From contig SKOL01000227.1 of assembly GCA_007120055.1 (NCBI GenBank), positions 1 through 6,218 of the forward strand: 6,218 nt of DNA, in the 5' to 3' direction. Position numbers and translations under genes: made by a program. Below, in pieces: positions 4,812-6,218 of this stretch (positions are counted from its first letter, which is position 1; every line of letters begins with the position of its first letter). This stretch comes from Anaerobacillus sp. Its GTDB lineage: Bacteria; Bacillota; Bacilli; Bacillales_H; Anaerobacillaceae. The notes beneath the pieces were generated by a model that made no database searches, was not told where the DNA came from, and saw only the letters and a program-made list of their open reading frames with translations.

Positions 4812-4838
4812 TTAGCACTCTAATTGATTGAGTGCTAA
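4812..4838 (+). promoter_or_regulatory. CIRCE operator (HrcA binding site), perfect consensus
   Basis: TTAGCACTC, nine spacer bases, then GAGTGCTAA: all 18 arm positions match the CIRCE consensus. It lies between the promoter and the htpG ribosome binding site, so HrcA bound here should repress transcription until heat or misfolded protein ties up GroEL, which HrcA needs for activity. CIRCE normally controls groESL and hrcA-dnaK operons. Confidence 0.97.
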
Positions 4839-4863
4839 AAATAAAATACATAAGGTGCGCTCG

Positions 4864-4870
4864 AAAGGAG
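4864..4870 (+). promoter_or_regulatory. htpG: Strong ribosome binding site of htpG
   Basis: AAAGGAG lies 8 nt before the ATG at 4879 and is close to the full anti-16S complement. It supports high expression and fixes the start. Confidence 0.85.
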
Positions 4871-4878
4871 AGGTCATA

Positions 4879-6218
4879 ATGGCTACAAAAACTGAGTTTA
4901 AAGCAGAATCAAAAAGACTATTAGAAATGATGATCAATTCTATTTATACGCAAAAGGAAATTTTTCTCCGTGAATTAATTTCAAATTCTAGTGATGCGAT
5001 TGACAAAATTTATTACAAAGCATTAACAGATGATTCATTAACATTTGAGAAAGATAATTACTACGTTAAACTTTCAGCTGACAAAGAAAGTAGAACTCTA
5101 AAGATTACTGATACAGGAATTGGTATGACGAAAGAAGAGTTAGAAACAAATCTTGGGGTCATCGCCAAGAGTGGGTCACTTGCTTTTAAATCAGAAAATG
5201 AATTGAAAGACGGTCACGACATTATCGGGCAATTCGGTGTCGGTTTCTATTCAGCCTTTATGGTTGCTGACGTTGTGACAGTGATTAGTAAAGCATTAGG
5301 TAGTGAACAAGCATTTAAATGGGAATCTGAAGGGGCAGACGGTTACACAATAGAACCTGTAGAAAAGGAATCTGTCGGCACTGAGATTATTTTAAAAATG
5401 AAAGAAAATACCGAAGATGAAAATTATGATGAGTATCTTGAAGAATATCGCCTTAAAGCGATCATCAAAAAGTATTCTGACTTTATTCGTTACCCAATTA
5501 AAATGGATGTAACGGTCCAGCGTCCAAAAGAGGAAAACGAAGAAGAGTTAGAGGACGTGCAAGAAGAAGAAACGATCAATAGTATGGTGCCAATTTGGCG
5601 TAAAAATAAAAATGAATTAACAGATGAGGATTACGAAAACTTTTATGTGGAAAAGCATTATGGGTTTGACAAGCCTCTGAAGCATATTCACTTAAGTGTT
5701 GACGGGATGATCAGATATAATTCGATTTTATACATCCCGGAACAAGCACCATTCAACTTTTACACGAAAGAATATGAAAAAGGTCTAGAACTTTATTCTA
5801 GTGGTGTGTTAATTATGGATAAATGTGCTGACTTACTTCCGGATTATTTCAGCTTTGTGAAAGGGATGGTTGATTCTGAAGATTTATCACTCAACATCTC
5901 AAGAGAATTGCTGCAGCATGATCGCCAGTTGAAGATTATTGCCAAAAATATTAAGAGTAAGATTAAATCGAATTTACAAAGCATCTTAAAAGATGACAGA
6001 GAAAAATACGAACAATTTTATAAAGCATTTGGGACACAATTAAAGTATGGCGTTTACAGTGACTTCGGTAGCCATAAAGATGTCCTACAAGACTTACTCA
6101 TGTTCTATTCTTCTACAGAAAAGAAATTAGTTACACTAGATGAGTATGTATCTAGAATGCCAGAAGATCAAAAATACATTTATTACGCAGCAGGTGAAAG
6201 CAACGAAAGAATTGAAAA
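4879..6218 (+). CDS. htpG: Molecular chaperone HtpG (Hsp90), 3' end cut by window edge
   Basis: The open frame runs 446 codons to the right edge without a stop; bacterial HtpG is usually about 620-630 residues, so roughly 70% is present. HtpG is a cytosolic ATP-driven dimeric chaperone that remodels client proteins with the DnaK system. The GHKL ATPase domain is complete: [10 protein letters not shown] (31-40; catalytic Glu32, Mg-binding Asn36), ITDTGIGM (76-83; Asp78 contacts adenine), a lid region near GVIAKSG (93-99), [11 protein letters not shown] (117-127) and GTEI (167-170). A short acidic linker follows (about 217-233, [15 protein letters not shown]). The middle domain includes LNISRELLQ (338-346), where Arg342 matches the arginine that reaches the ATP gamma-phosphate. 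The C-terminal dimerisation domain lies beyond the window. It is the only plus-strand gene seen, preceded by a promoter, CIRCE and a strong ribosome binding site. Confidence 0.98.
   Translation, partial: MATKTEFKAESKRLLEMMINSIYTQKEIFLRELISNSSDAIDKIYYKALTDDSLTFEKDNYYVKLSADKESRTLKITDTGIGMTKEELETNLGVIAKSGSLAFKSENELKDGHDIIGQFGVGFYSAFMVADVVTVISKALGSEQAFKWESEGADGYTIEPVEKESVGTEIILKMKENTEDENYDEYLEEYRLKAIIKKYSDFIRYPIKMDVTVQRPKEENEEELEDVQEEETINSMVPIWRKNKNELTDEDYENFYVEKHYGFDKPLKHIHLSVDGMIRYNSILYIPEQAPFNFYTKEYEKGLELYSSGVLIMDKCADLLPDYFSFVKGMVDSEDLSLNISRELLQHDRQLKIIAKNIKSKIKSNLQSILKDDREKYEQFYKAFGTQLKYGVYSDFGSHKDVLQDLLMFYSSTEKKLVTLDEYVSRMPEDQKYIYYAAGESNERIE

Overview
The window looks like chromosomal DNA from a low-GC, endospore-former-type Firmicute (Bacillaceae or a close relative). 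The evidence is AT-rich intergenic DNA, strong AGGAGG-like ribosome binding sites, a TTG start, sigma-A type promoters, intrinsic terminators, a perfect CIRCE operator, and a YitT-family protein and FCD-type GntR regulator of the kind common in Bacillus. No phage, insertion sequence, CRISPR array, tRNA or rRNA is visible. The species cannot be named from the sequence alone.

Layout. Positions 1-788 (minus) hold a nearly complete crotonase-fold gene of the ECHDC3 type, cut by the left edge. A minus-strand terminator (889-932) separates it from a solitary PD-(D/E)XK nuclease with four iron-sulfur-type cysteines (973-1914, minus). Next comes an FCD-type GntR regulator (2079-2750, minus), whose last codons lie inside a palindromic REP-like element (2028-2087). 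The 256 bp between gntR and the next gene hold two copies, 125 bp apart, of a hairpin-rich sequence that looks like structured RNA read from the minus strand. A YitT-family membrane protein follows (3007-3855, minus). It has a near-consensus promoter and a palindrome over the predicted transcription start. Then come a strong terminator (3970-4045) and a small SRPBCC-fold protein (4087-4557, minus). A 321-bp divergent intergenic region full of inverted repeats leads to htpG (4879 to the right edge, plus), which has a sigma-A-like promoter and a perfect CIRCE element.

How the genes fit together. Most genes appear to be separate transcription units. The best-supported regulatory links are HrcA control of htpG through CIRCE (strong) and possible control of yitT by the adjacent GntR/FCD protein (inference: the yitT palindrome fits the published FadR-subfamily operator consensus TNGTNNNACNA). 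yitT and gntR are co-directional, so reading from yitT through the structured spacer into gntR is possible.

The best candidates for undescribed biology are the duplicated hairpin module at 2804-2990, where four of five differences between copies within the paired arms keep pairing only in minus-strand RNA, and the orphan Fe-S nuclease. I see no multi-gene defence or biosynthetic system here.
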